A stretch of 64,000 bases of DNA from Pseudomonadota bacterium (GTDB lineage: Bacteria > Pseudomonadota > Gammaproteobacteria > Burkholderiales > Rhodocyclaceae), in NCBI GenBank assembly GCA_018240785.1, contig JAFEFC010000030.1:1-64000 (forward strand), read 5' to 3'. How positions within the stretch are numbered: the first letter of the stretch is position 1; each line of letters opens with the position of its first letter. The translations under genes and the position numbers were made by a program. Positions 57,301 through 64,000 of the stretch are shown piece by piece. The notes beneath the pieces were generated by a model that did no database searches, was not told where the DNA came from, and was given only the letters and a program-made list of their open reading frames with translations.

Positions 57301-57525
57301 CATTTCGGCACGCTGACGGCCTACGTGATTGGCCCCGAGGCGTCAGGCTACCGCTTCACGTCCGGCCTGCCGGTGCAGATCCTGAAGTCCATGGGGCCGA
57401 TGCTGCTGCCTTATCTCGAACCGCATGCCAGCGGCGGCTGCGCGGCGCCGAGGCTTGAGCCGGCGGGCGCGGCCGGCAATAATCCGGCGCTCCCCGCCAC
57501 AACGACAGAGATCCAAGATGACTGA
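54331..57525 (+). CDS. Class A penicillin-binding protein (transglycosylase/transpeptidase)
   Basis: This 1064-residue bifunctional peptidoglycan synthase has a Pro-rich cytoplasmic tail and one membrane helix (LMLIALLVGLTAAAILV). A GT51-type glycosyltransferase domain follows, with Glu in LMFIENRDLLD and PGGSTLATQIEKY. The transpeptidase domain has SxxK (GSTAKL), SxN (QGSINLP) and KTGT (GGKTGTGDN). It is larger than E. coli PBP1a/1b because of a long insert between SxN and KTG. I chose GTG 54331 since AGAAG lies 10 bp upstream; two TTG codons precede it. It overlaps ridA by 8 bp. Confidence 0.88.
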   Translation: MTPDVPQAEPDPAPIDPVAPAPAAATDGSPPTSAPPPRGRPRPGFFRLVRWLMLIALLVGLTAAAILVTDEVVSSRLQARYISRYAATLDYGLVEGASDAIRFPTHGPFDRRMGYADLPVIAQRLTERGFAITQQVRFSDELMKYTGRGFFPPYREKTHAGLDLADCRGEPLYQFRYPYRHYDGFAAVPLLVGQALMFIENRDLLDESRPRLNPAVDWVRFSRAVLGQVGRMVNQDLDAPGGSTLATQIEKYRHSPDGVTYDAREKLRQMVSASVRAYRNGEETLPVRRELLLDYLNTVPLSAAPGHGEVNGLGDGLWVWFGADFDKVNALLSAPPGDGSTLAAQGRALRQVVALMIAHRRPSFYLSRSGRDDLAQLTDSYVRLLAEARFVAPALRDAALAEPLKFRDLVKDPAVLPADLGKGATAIRTRLAGMLDASLYELDRFDLDATATLDGPLQQAVSDFLGKLRDPGFARSQGLIGERMLTPERIDAVRYSFNLVERTPGGNRVRVQTDTSDQLFDINESSKLELGSTAKLRVLATYLEIVAELHGRFAGQSAADLRRVEVAQRDNISRWAIDYLAHAADRSLPVMLEAALERHYSASPGESFFTGGGVHTFSNFNASDDGRSPTMREALQGSINLPFVRLMRDVVRHTMYQVPGSTAQLLDDADDPRRMEYLARFADREGQVFLRRFWRKYQGKTPDEVQEAFLDGLRPGAERLAAVFRYLSPQASPDELGAFLRKRLDDAELTSARVEQLYKRTAPEAYDLPDRGYVARVHPLELWLVGYLSAKPEASWQEAVEASAEERQEVYRWLFRTRFKGAQDSRIYTMLEVEAFLDIHRRWVRLGYPFDHLVPSYATALGSSGDRPAALADLMGIIVNGGVRLPTARIERLRFAADTPYETRFARRAAEGERLMAPEVAAALRNALSEVVEGGTARRLSGAFKLADGTALVVGGKTGTGDNRIAIGRGGAKGLALNRTATFVFYIGENHFGTLTAYVIGPEASGYRFTSGLPVQILKSMGPMLLPYLEPHASGGCAAPRLEPAGAAGNNPALPATTTEIQDD

Positions 57526-57913
57526 ACGCCAAGCCATCATCCCGCAGGGGATGGAATATGTTTACGACCGCATCCACTACGCGCCGGCGGTGCGCGTGGG
57601 CGACGCGATCTACGTGTCCGGCCAGATCGGCCGCGACGACAACGGCCAGCTGGTGGAAGGCACCGAGGCGCAGATCGTGCAAGCCTTCGAGAACCTGAAG
57701 AAGGTGCTCGCGGCGGCCGGTGCGCAGTTGAGCGACATCGTTGATCTCACCACTTTCCACACCGACATGCGCGACCTGCAGTTGTTCATGAAGGTCAGGG
57801 ATCGCTACCTGACGCAGGACTTCCCGGCGTGGACGGCCATTGGCGCGGCCTCGCTCGGCGGCGCGCCGGGCTACCTCATCGAGATCAAGGCGGTGGCGGT
57901 GCTGAGGCGCTGA
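57518..57913 (+). CDS. RidA-family protein (enamine/imine deaminase)
   Basis: This 131-residue member of the RidA/YjgF/Rid superfamily deaminates reactive 2-aminoacrylate-type enamines. It has VGDAIYVSGQIGRDDNGQLV, the QAFENLKKVLAAAGA helix and YLIEIKAVAVL at the C-terminus. The catalytic Arg of canonical RidA (R-x-x-x-E near residue 105) is not evident, so it may belong to a divergent Rid subgroup. The start overlaps the penicillin-binding protein stop by 8 bp. Confidence 0.9.
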   Translation: MTERQAIIPQGMEYVYDRIHYAPAVRVGDAIYVSGQIGRDDNGQLVEGTEAQIVQAFENLKKVLAAAGAQLSDIVDLTTFHTDMRDLQLFMKVRDRYLTQDFPAWTAIGAASLGGAPGYLIEIKAVAVLRR

Positions 57914-57938
57914 GGCGCGCACCGCTGCGTCCTGAGCG

Positions 57939-58379
57939 TTGGCCATCCAGCCCAGGCTCCGCTCGCTGCCCGATCGGCTGCGCCAGATCGCGCTGTTCGA
58001 GATCGGCGGCCTGCTGCTGATCACGCCGCCCTTCGCCTGGCTGAGCGGTGTGCCGGTGACGGAATCACTCGGCCTGCTGGCGGTGCTGGCGCTGATGGCA
58101 GCGGTGTGGAACGGCGCCTACAACACCGCCTTCGACTGGTTCGAAGGCCGGCTCACCGGCCGCACTGCCGACCGTCGGCCGTTCCGCCTGCGTTGCCTGC
58201 ATGCGGTGGGCTTCGAGACCGGCCTGCTGCTGATGACGCTGCCGGTCATCGTGTGGTGGACCGGCATGGGCTGGGTCGATGCGCTGGTTGCCGACATCGG
58301 CCTGGCGGCCAGCTACACCCTGTACGCGCTGGCGTTCAACCTGGCCTACGACAGGGTGTTTCCGATCGCGCCGCGCTGA
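57939..58379 (+). CDS. PACE-family efflux transporter
   Basis: This 146-residue membrane protein has four helices in two bacterial transmembrane pair domains, the pattern of proteobacterial antimicrobial compound efflux pumps. Visible motifs are LFEIGGLLLITPPFAWL, VWNGAYNTAFDWFE, RCLHAVGFETGLLL and SYTLYALAFNLAYDRVFP. Substrates are unknown; relatives export chlorhexidine or polyamine-like compounds. The start is TTG at 57939; it follows ridA by 25 bp. Confidence 0.88.
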   Translation: MAIQPRLRSLPDRLRQIALFEIGGLLLITPPFAWLSGVPVTESLGLLAVLALMAAVWNGAYNTAFDWFEGRLTGRTADRRPFRLRCLHAVGFETGLLLMTLPVIVWWTGMGWVDALVADIGLAASYTLYALAFNLAYDRVFPIAPR

Positions 58380-58391
58380 CGCGGTGCGGGC

Positions 58392-59213
58392 TCAGCTCCC
58401 CGCCTGCTGCACGATGACCGCCTGCGCCGGCATCGGCGCCGGGAATCCCGCGGCTGCCAGCGCCTCGCGGATCACGCGGTTGCCGTCGAAGTAGACCTGC
58501 CAGTAGTGGTCGGTGTGGCAGAAGGGGCGCACCGCGAGGATCGGACCGACGAGGTTGAAGTCGAGGATCTCCACTTCCGGTGCCGGGTCGGGCAGCACGT
58601 TGGGCACCGCCAGCAGCTTCTCACGCAGCAGCGCCATCGCCGCGACATGGTCGGCACTGCCCGCGAGCTGGCACTTCAGTTCGACGCGGCGGTAGGCGTT
58701 GTGCGAGAAGTTCTGGATCGTGTCGCCGAACACCTTGCCGTTGCCGACCAGGGTCATGACGTTGTCAGGGGTGTCGATCGCGGTGGCGAACAGGCCGATT
58801 TCCTTCACCGTGCCGACCACGCCGGCCGCGCTGATGAAGTCGCCCACCTTGAACGGACGCAGCACGACGAGGAAGATGCCGGCGGCGAGGTTGCCGAGCA
58901 GGCCACCCCAAGCGGCGCCGATGGCGATGCCGATGCCTGCCACGAGGGCGGCGAAGGTGGTCGTCTGCACGCCGAAGTAGCCGAGGATGGCCACCACCAG
59001 CACGATGTTCAGGGTCACGGTGAGGAAGCTGCCGACGTAGCGCATCAGCGTAGGGTCCACCTTCTGCCGGCTCATGGCCTGCTGCAGCAGGCGGCCGGCC
59101 AGTCCGATCAGCCAGCGGCCGATGATCCAGAAGATGATCGCGCCGACGATCTTGAGGCCGATGTCGGTGGCGTAGGTCATCGCCAACTGCCGGTAGTTTT
59201 CAACTTGGTCCAT
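58392..59213 (-). CDS. mscS: Small-conductance mechanosensitive channel MscS
   Basis: This 273-residue channel opens on osmotic downshock. It has three N-terminal membrane helices, and the Gly/Ala-rich pore helix IGIAIGAAWGGLLGNLAAGIFLVV is followed by RPFKVGDFI. The cytoplasmic beta domain has NGKVFGDTIQNFSHNAYRR and ends with the alpha/beta cage. Length matches E. coli MscS. ATG 59213 (MDQVENYRQ) is preferred to one at 59261. It converges with the PACE gene, 12 bp apart. Confidence 0.95.
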   Translation of the reverse strand: MDQVENYRQLAMTYATDIGLKIVGAIIFWIIGRWLIGLAGRLLQQAMSRQKVDPTLMRYVGSFLTVTLNIVLVVAILGYFGVQTTTFAALVAGIGIAIGAAWGGLLGNLAAGIFLVVLRPFKVGDFISAAGVVGTVKEIGLFATAIDTPDNVMTLVGNGKVFGDTIQNFSHNAYRRVELKCQLAGSADHVAAMALLREKLLAVPNVLPDPAPEVEILDFNLVGPILAVRPFCHTDHYWQVYFDGNRVIREALAAAGFPAPMPAQAVIVQQAGS

Positions 59214-59411
59214 GGTCTTGTTCCGCGGTGGTTGAAAGGTCTGGGAGATCTCGCAATTCATTCATGCTAGCCCCAGTTGTTGATGTCTGCATGACGAAGT
59301 CGCCCCGGGCTGCGCGGCGTCAGGCGCTGCGTGCCACGCGACGAGCTGGAGGATTGCAATCCCGCCCGCTGCGGCCTATCGTGCGCCGCTCCCTCGCTCC
59401 GGATTGCCGCC

Positions 59412-60437
59412 GTGACCGCCTCGCCCCTTCCCGTTGCCGATGCCGACCTGACCCCGCTCAACACTTTCGGGCTGCCTGCCCGTGCGCACCGGCTGCTCGC
59501 CCTGACGTCGGTGGACCAGCTTGCTGCGCTGGCGGCCAGCCCCGAGTGGACGCTCATGCCCCGGCTGGTGCTGGGCGGCGGCAGCAACCTGATCTTCAGC
59601 GGCGATTTTGGCGGCACTGTGCTGAAAGTGGAGATCGGCGGCCGCCGCCTGGTGGCGGAGGACGACGAGGCGTGGGTGGTGGAGGCCGGCGCCGGCGAGA
59701 GCTGGCACGAGTTCGTGCGCTGGACGCTGGCGCAGGGCTGGCCCGGGCTGGAGAACCTGTCGCTGATCCCGGGCACGGTGGGCGCGGCGCCGATCCAGAA
59801 CATCGGCGCCTATGGTCTGGAGATGGCGGAGCGTTTCGAGTCGCTGGATGCGATGGAGCTGGCGACCGGGGTGGCGCGCGTCTTCACTGCGGCGGACTGC
59901 GCCTTCGGCTATCGCGACAGCGTGTTCAAGCGCAACCCCGGCCGCAGGTTGGTGACGGCGGTGCGCTTCCGGCTGCCGAAGCACTGGGCGCCGCTGACGC
60001 GTTATGCGGATGTGGCGCGCGAGCTGGAAGCGCAGGGCATCGCGCAGCCGACCGCGCTGCAGGTGTCCGATGCGGTGATCGCGATCCGGCGGCGCAAGCT
60101 GCCCGATCCGGCGCTGATCGGCAATGCGGGCAGCTTCTTCAAGAATCCGGTGGTGGATGCTGCGACCCATGCGCGGCTCGCGGCGGCGCATCCTTCCATG
60201 CCGGCCTATTTGCAGACCGATGGCGGCGTGAAGTTGGCGGCGGGCTGGCTGATCGAGCAGGCGGGGTGGAAGGGGCGCGATCTCGGGCCAGTGGGCTGCT
60301 ATGAGCGTCAGGCGCTGGTGCTGGTGAATCGCGGTGGTGCCAGCGGCGCGGATGTACGGCGCATCGCGGCGGCGATCCAGGCCGACGTGCTGGCGCGCTT
60401 TGGCGTGCAGATCGAGCCGGAGCCGGTGTTCGTGTGA
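59412..60437 (+). CDS. murB: UDP-N-acetylenolpyruvoylglucosamine reductase MurB
   Basis: This 341-residue flavoenzyme catalyses the second step of UDP-MurNAc synthesis. FAD-binding motifs include [15 protein letters not shown] and [41 protein letters not shown] with the catalytic Ser, and [13 protein letters not shown] also fit. This is the long type I form with the E. coli-like C-terminus. I chose GTG 59412 because the family begins just before [12 protein letters not shown] palindromic element lies just downstream. Confidence 0.95.
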   Translation: MTASPLPVADADLTPLNTFGLPARAHRLLALTSVDQLAALAASPEWTLMPRLVLGGGSNLIFSGDFGGTVLKVEIGGRRLVAEDDEAWVVEAGAGESWHEFVRWTLAQGWPGLENLSLIPGTVGAAPIQNIGAYGLEMAERFESLDAMELATGVARVFTAADCAFGYRDSVFKRNPGRRLVTAVRFRLPKHWAPLTRYADVARELEAQGIAQPTALQVSDAVIAIRRRKLPDPALIGNAGSFFKNPVVDAATHARLAAAHPSMPAYLQTDGGVKLAAGWLIEQAGWKGRDLGPVGCYERQALVLVNRGGASGADVRRIAAAIQADVLARFGVQIEPEPVFV

Positions 60438-60475
60438 GTTGCGGTTTGCAGTTTGGGGCTTGGGGGAGCTAACCG

Positions 60476-60573
60476 CCGGGTGCGCCGGGTATTCGCTCTG
60501 CAGGCTGCGGAACTCGCTCCCTGCGGTCACTCGGACAGTCCTCGCCTGCGCCGCGAATACCCGACGCACCCGG
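60476..60573. repeat. Large palindromic element, copy B
   Basis: Arms 60476-60496 and 60553-60573 are complementary over 21 bp with one mismatch (60485/60564) and enclose a 56-base core. In reverse complement the core shares ACTGTCCGAGT and an AGCGAG-AGTTCCGCAG-like pattern with copy A at 38440-38538. It begins 39 bp after the murB stop. Confidence 0.7.
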
Positions 60574-60693
60574 CTTGACGTCGGGCGGAGTTCGTAGCTG
60601 CGCTTGCGGCGTCTGGCCCCCGGGACTTGGCTCATGTCTGGGTTTCGAGCGCCGGCCTTCCTGTCTGCTGCACTGATCTGAGCGTTTCTCCTT

Positions 60694-60710
60694 CGCACTG
60701 TTGCGGTGCG
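60694..60710 (+). promoter_or_regulatory. NtrC-like site upstream of urtA
   Basis: CGCACT-GTTGC-GGTGCG matches the NtrC consensus TGCACC-N5-GGTGCA at 9 of 12 defined positions. It lies about 165 bp upstream of the sigma-54 promoter. The rest of the 516-bp gap 60438-60953 holds no gene I can support. Confidence 0.5.
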
Positions 60711-60873
60711 CGGGGGCTGCTGCGTCGCATCAAGCCTGGGCGTACGCGCATTTTTGCTGGTTGGGCAATCCGCAGTGGTGCATCGTCGGTGAAATCGGTG
60801 CTGTCGCCGCAGGCCCAGTGTTTCCGGCGGTTCTGCCGTGGTCGTGCCTTCCCGGGCCGCTTCTGGCGCTACG

Positions 60874-60889
60874 TGGCACACCCCTTGCT
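60874..60889 (+). promoter_or_regulatory. Sigma-54 promoter of the urt operon
   Basis: TGGCAC-ACCCC-TTGCT is a full match to the sigma-54 -24/-12 consensus, with GG at 60875-60876 and GC at 60887-60888. The expected start near 60900 leaves a leader of about 54 bases to the urtA ATG. Confidence 0.88.
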
Positions 60890-60953
60890 GTTAGCTGATC
60901 GACAACGCGTTTTGCCGTTGTGCATCTCTCAGCTCACAACAAGGGGTCCGTCG

Positions 60954-62207
60954 ATGAACCGTCGCAATTTCGTCAAAGCGCTCACGCTGTCCGCTTCCAT
61001 CGCCGCCATCGGCCTGCCCGTCGGGGCGCACGCGGCCGACACGATCAAGGTCGGCATCCTGCATTCATTGTCGGGGACGATGGCGATCTCCGAGACCGCA
61101 CTGAAGAACGTCGCCCTGATGACGATCGAGGAGATCAACGCCAAGGGGGGCGTGATGGGCAAGAAGCTCGAACCGGTGGTGGTCGACCCGGCGTCCAACT
61201 GGCCGCTGTTCGCGGAGAAGGCGCGCCAGTTGGTGGCGCAGGACAAGGTCGCGGCGGTGTTCGGCTGCTGGACGTCGGTGTCGCGCAAGTCGGTGAACCC
61301 GGTGTTCAAGGAGCTCAACGGCCTGTTGTTCTATCCGGTGCAGTACGAAGGCGAGGAGCTGGAGAAGAACGTCTTCTATACCGGCGCCGCGCCCAACCAG
61401 CAGGCGATCCCGGCGGTGGAGTACCTGATGAGCGAGGAGGGCGGTGCCGCCAAGCGCTTCGTGCTGCTCGGCACCGACTACGTGTATCCGCGCACCACCA
61501 ACAAGATCCTGCGCGCCTTCCTCAAGAGCAAGGGCGTGGCCGATGCGGACATCATGGAGGACTACACCCCCTTCGGCCATGCCGACTACCAGACCATCAT
61601 CGCCAACATCAAGAAGTTCGCCGCGGCGGGCAAGAAGACGGCGGTGATCTCGACGATCAACGGGGATTCCAATGTGCCCTTCTACAAGGAACTCGGCAAC
61701 GCCGGCCTCAAGGCCACCGACGTGCCGGTGGTGGCGTTCTCGGTCGGCGAGGAGGAGCTGCGCGGCGTGGATACGAAGCCGCTGGTCGGCCACCTGGCGG
61801 CGTGGAACTACTTCATGTCGCTGAAGAACCCGGAAAACGCCGCCTTCGTGAAGAAGTATCGCGACTGGGCGAAGAAGAACGGCGTGCCCAATGCCGACAC
61901 CGTGGTCACCAATGACCCGATGGAGGCGACCTACGTCGGCATCTACATGTGGAAGCAGGCGGTGGAGAAGGCCAAGTCCACCGATACCGACAAGGTCATC
62001 GCCGCGCTCGGCGGGCAGACCTTCAAGGCGCCGTCGGGCTTCACGCTGACCATGGACAAGACCAACCACCACCTGCACAAGCCGGTGTACATCGGTGAAG
62101 TGCGCGGCGACGGCCAGTTCGACGTGGTGTGGAAGACCAAGGAGCCGATCCGCGCCCAGCCGTGGAGCCCGTTCATTCCCGGCAACGAGTCCAAGCAGGG
62201 AATCTGA
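60954..62207 (+). CDS. urtA: Urea ABC transporter substrate-binding protein UrtA
   Basis: This 417-residue periplasmic binding protein captures urea. It has a twin-arginine-like signal (NRRNFVKALTLSASIAAIGL) and UrtA motifs IKVGILHSLSGTMAISETAL, VFGCWTSVSRKSV, GLLFYPVQYEGEE and the C-terminal HHLHKPVYIGEV. The ATG at 60954 is preceded by AAGGGG. Nitrogen control by sigma-54 is predicted from the upstream promoter. urtB and urtC follow. Confidence 0.96.
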   Translation: MNRRNFVKALTLSASIAAIGLPVGAHAADTIKVGILHSLSGTMAISETALKNVALMTIEEINAKGGVMGKKLEPVVVDPASNWPLFAEKARQLVAQDKVAAVFGCWTSVSRKSVNPVFKELNGLLFYPVQYEGEELEKNVFYTGAAPNQQAIPAVEYLMSEEGGAAKRFVLLGTDYVYPRTTNKILRAFLKSKGVADADIMEDYTPFGHADYQTIIANIKKFAAAGKKTAVISTINGDSNVPFYKELGNAGLKATDVPVVAFSVGEEELRGVDTKPLVGHLAAWNYFMSLKNPENAAFVKKYRDWAKKNGVPNADTVVTNDPMEATYVGIYMWKQAVEKAKSTDTDKVIAALGGQTFKAPSGFTLTMDKTNHHLHKPVYIGEVRGDGQFDVVWKTKEPIRAQPWSPFIPGNESKQGI

Positions 62208-62371
62208 GCGGCTGCCATCGCCGACGTGTTTCTTCCCGGGGCCGGCTGGCCTGTCCGGCCCCGCGGTGGAGGGCGAGTCCACCGTAGGTGCGCAGGCCGT
62301 TTCTCTCCTCCCGTGCAGCGCCTTGGGGCCGGCTGCGGCCGGCCCGTCTTTCCCTACGGATGGGAATTCAG

Positions 62372-63985
62372 ATGTTTCGATCGATCGTGATGAAACGAAT
62401 GTTCGGGGTCGCGCTGTTGCTGACCCTGCTTGCCGCCCCGGCGCGGGCCGCGCTCGACCCGTCGCTGCTCGCCGGGTTTGCAGGCGATTTCCAGGGCCGC
62501 ATGGCGGCCATCGAGGCGCTCGGCGTGGCGGGCGGCGACGATGCGCGGCGCGTGCTCGACGCGCTCGAGGCCGGCAGGCTGGGTGTCATCGGCGGCCGGG
62601 CGGTGATCGTCGACGGTGACACCGTGCGCGATGCCGCGAGCGGCGAGGCGCTGGACCAGGGTGCCGGCGACGTCGAACTCGTCACCCTCAACAATCGCGT
62701 GCGCCGCACGCTGGCGAATGCGCGCGCCGCGCTGGCGCTGACCTCGGCCGACCGTGCCGAACGCCTCGGTGCGGCGATCACGCTTGGCGACAATCCCAAC
62801 GAAACCTTGCTGCCGGTGTTCGACCGCGCCCTGGCGGCGGAGACCGACGAGGAAATCCGCGGCATCCTGGCGCGCGCCGCCGCGCGCATCAAGCTGGCCT
62901 CGCCCGATGCGCTGACCCGCCTGCGCGCGGTGCGCGCGCTGGGCGAATCGTCCGATCCGGCGGTCAAGAACCTGCTCGAGGGCCTGCTGCAGAAGCGCGA
63001 CGGCAACTGGGTGGAGGCGCATCCCGAGGTGCGGACCGCGGCGAAGCTGGCGATCGACGATATCGAGGGCCGCATCGCCATCGCCGAAGGTGTCGGCACC
63101 GTGTTCTCCGGCCTGTCGCTGGGTTCCATCCTGCTGCTGGCCGCGCTCGGCCTGGCGATCACCTACGGCGTGATGGGCGTCATCAACATGGCGCACGGCG
63201 AGCTGCTGATGGTGGGCGCCTACGCCACCTTCCTGGTGCAGGGGCTGTTCCGCAGCTACCTGCCCGCCTACCTCGACTGGTATGTGGCGGCGGCCATCCC
63301 GGTCGCGTTCCTGTCGGCGGCGCTGGTCGGCGTGGCGATGGAGCGCCTGGTGCTGCGCCACCTGTACGGCCGCCCGCTGGAGAGCCTGCTCGCCACCTGG
63401 GGCCTGTCGCTGGTGCTGATCCAGGCCGCGCGGGTGATCTTCGGTCCGCAGAACCTGGAGCTGGCCAACCCCTCGTGGATGTCGGGCGGTGCGGAACTGG
63501 CCGCCGGCGTGGTGCTGCCGTACAACCGCATCGTCATCATCGGCTTCGCGGTGTTCGTGCTGGTGCTGATCTGGCTGATGATGCAGAAGACACGGCTGGG
63601 CATGTTCGTGCGCGCGGTGACGCAGAACCGGCCGATGGCCGGCTGCGTCGGCGTGCCCACCGCGCGCGTCGATACGCTGGCCTTCGCCATCGGCTCGGGC
63701 GTCGCCGGCCTGGGCGGGCTGGCGCTGTCGCAGATCGCCAACGTCGGCCCGGCGATGGGCACCGGCTACATCGTCGATGCCTTCATGGTGGTCGTGCTCG
63801 GCGGCGTGGGCCAGTTGGCTGGTGCGGTGTGGGCGGCGCTGGGCCTGGGCATCTTCGCCAAGTTCCTCGAAGGCTGGGCCGGCGCGGTGATCGCCAAGAT
63901 CCTGGTGCTGGTCTTCATCATCGTCTTCATCCAGAAGCGTCCGCAGGGCATCTTCGCCCTCAAGGGCCGCTTCTCCGACAGTTGA
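62372..63985 (+). CDS. urtB: Urea ABC transporter permease UrtB
   Basis: This 537-residue protein has a signal-like N-terminus and a roughly 200-residue extracytoplasmic helical region (ALDPSLLAGFAGDFQGRMAA...). A LivH-type permease domain follows from about residue 245 (GSILLLAALGLAITYGVMG, NMAHGELLMVGAYATF, GMFVRAVTQNRPMAGCVGV, VVVLGGVGQLAGAVWAA). The extra N-terminal domain is normal for UrtB. ATGs at 62360, 62372 and 62390 are all possible; GGATGGGA upstream favours 62372. Confidence 0.94.
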   Translation: MFRSIVMKRMFGVALLLTLLAAPARAALDPSLLAGFAGDFQGRMAAIEALGVAGGDDARRVLDALEAGRLGVIGGRAVIVDGDTVRDAASGEALDQGAGDVELVTLNNRVRRTLANARAALALTSADRAERLGAAITLGDNPNETLLPVFDRALAAETDEEIRGILARAAARIKLASPDALTRLRAVRALGESSDPAVKNLLEGLLQKRDGNWVEAHPEVRTAAKLAIDDIEGRIAIAEGVGTVFSGLSLGSILLLAALGLAITYGVMGVINMAHGELLMVGAYATFLVQGLFRSYLPAYLDWYVAAAIPVAFLSAALVGVAMERLVLRHLYGRPLESLLATWGLSLVLIQAARVIFGPQNLELANPSWMSGGAELAAGVVLPYNRIVIIGFAVFVLVLIWLMMQKTRLGMFVRAVTQNRPMAGCVGVPTARVDTLAFAIGSGVAGLGGLALSQIANVGPAMGTGYIVDAFMVVVLGGVGQLAGAVWAALGLGIFAKFLEGWAGAVIAKILVLVFIIVFIQKRPQGIFALKGRFSDS

Positions 63986-63992
63986 GGCCGCC

Positions 63993-64000
63993 ATGCGCAC
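63993..64000 (+). CDS. urtC: Start of urtC (cut by the window end)
   Basis: An ATG 8 bp after the urtB stop begins the next gene, of which only 8 bases are visible. In urt operons the next gene is the permease urtC. The call rests on gene order only. Confidence 0.4.

Noticed and set aside
60627-60953. N-terminal extension of UrtA
   Set aside because: The sigma-54 promoter lies inside it, and the signal peptide starts at 60954.

Overview
The window is about 64 kb of GC-rich DNA with short intergenic spaces, many GTG starts and 4-bp stop/start overlaps. The gene content (TorF-like porin with glnK and amtB, LivJ/UrtA-type transporters, an S-adenosylhomocysteine riboswitch before metH, a TorRST/TorA locus, an NE0113-type CRISPR protein) points to a betaproteobacterium, most likely of the Rhodocyclales/Zoogloeaceae (Thauera/Azoarcus-like). 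This placement is an inference from gene content, not from a marker gene. No rRNA or tRNA gene was found.

Positions 1-16100 hold one leftward-transcribed type III-A CRISPR-Cas locus. From right to left it reads: a CARF protein with a C-terminal OmpR-type winged helix, cas10, csm2, csm3, csm4, csm5, a RhuM-Fic fusion, an AbrB/PIN toxin-antitoxin pair, csx16, a Card1/Can2-type CARF nuclease, cas6, cas2, cas1, a second Cas1-like gene that lacks the catalytic His and Asp, a second cas2, and an 18-repeat array read in the same direction. The palindrome GCAAGCTTGC occurs three times in the window as far as I can see, each time just before a block of this locus (CARF gene, cas10, adaptation genes). 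Cas10 keeps both its HD and GGDD motifs, so cyclic oligoadenylate signalling is expected. Card1 is the likely nuclease effector, and Csx16 and the CARF-winged-helix protein are candidate ring nucleases or sensors.

Positions 16100-21600 are housekeeping and nitrogen genes: a periplasmic histidine phosphatase, a porin-glnK-amtB operon behind a sigma-54 promoter with upstream NtrC-like sites, ubiK and comM. Positions 21600-29760 are a trimethylamine N-oxide respiration locus (torR, torS, torT, torA). TorA carries its own C-terminal c-type haem motif, and no torC or torD is present. A general porin and a complete branched-chain amino acid ABC transporter (livFGMH with two substrate-binding proteins) follow to 37150.

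Positions 37300-46650 carry two BamE-like lipoproteins, metH with its promoter and SAH riboswitch, a thioredoxin, a DUF466 protein paired with the CstA transporter, and a bestrophin-like channel. Positions 46900-60440 hold an NhaR-like LysR regulator and a divergent small gene, prs, a Phd/VapC pair, namZ, a DOMON-like protein, trpS, a class A penicillin-binding protein, ridA, a PACE transporter, mscS and murB. The window ends in the urea transporter genes urtA, urtB and the first bases of urtC, behind a consensus-like sigma-54 promoter. Two large hairpin elements with a shared inner core and unrelated but self-complementary outer arms sit directly after gene ends at 38440-38538 and 60476-60573.
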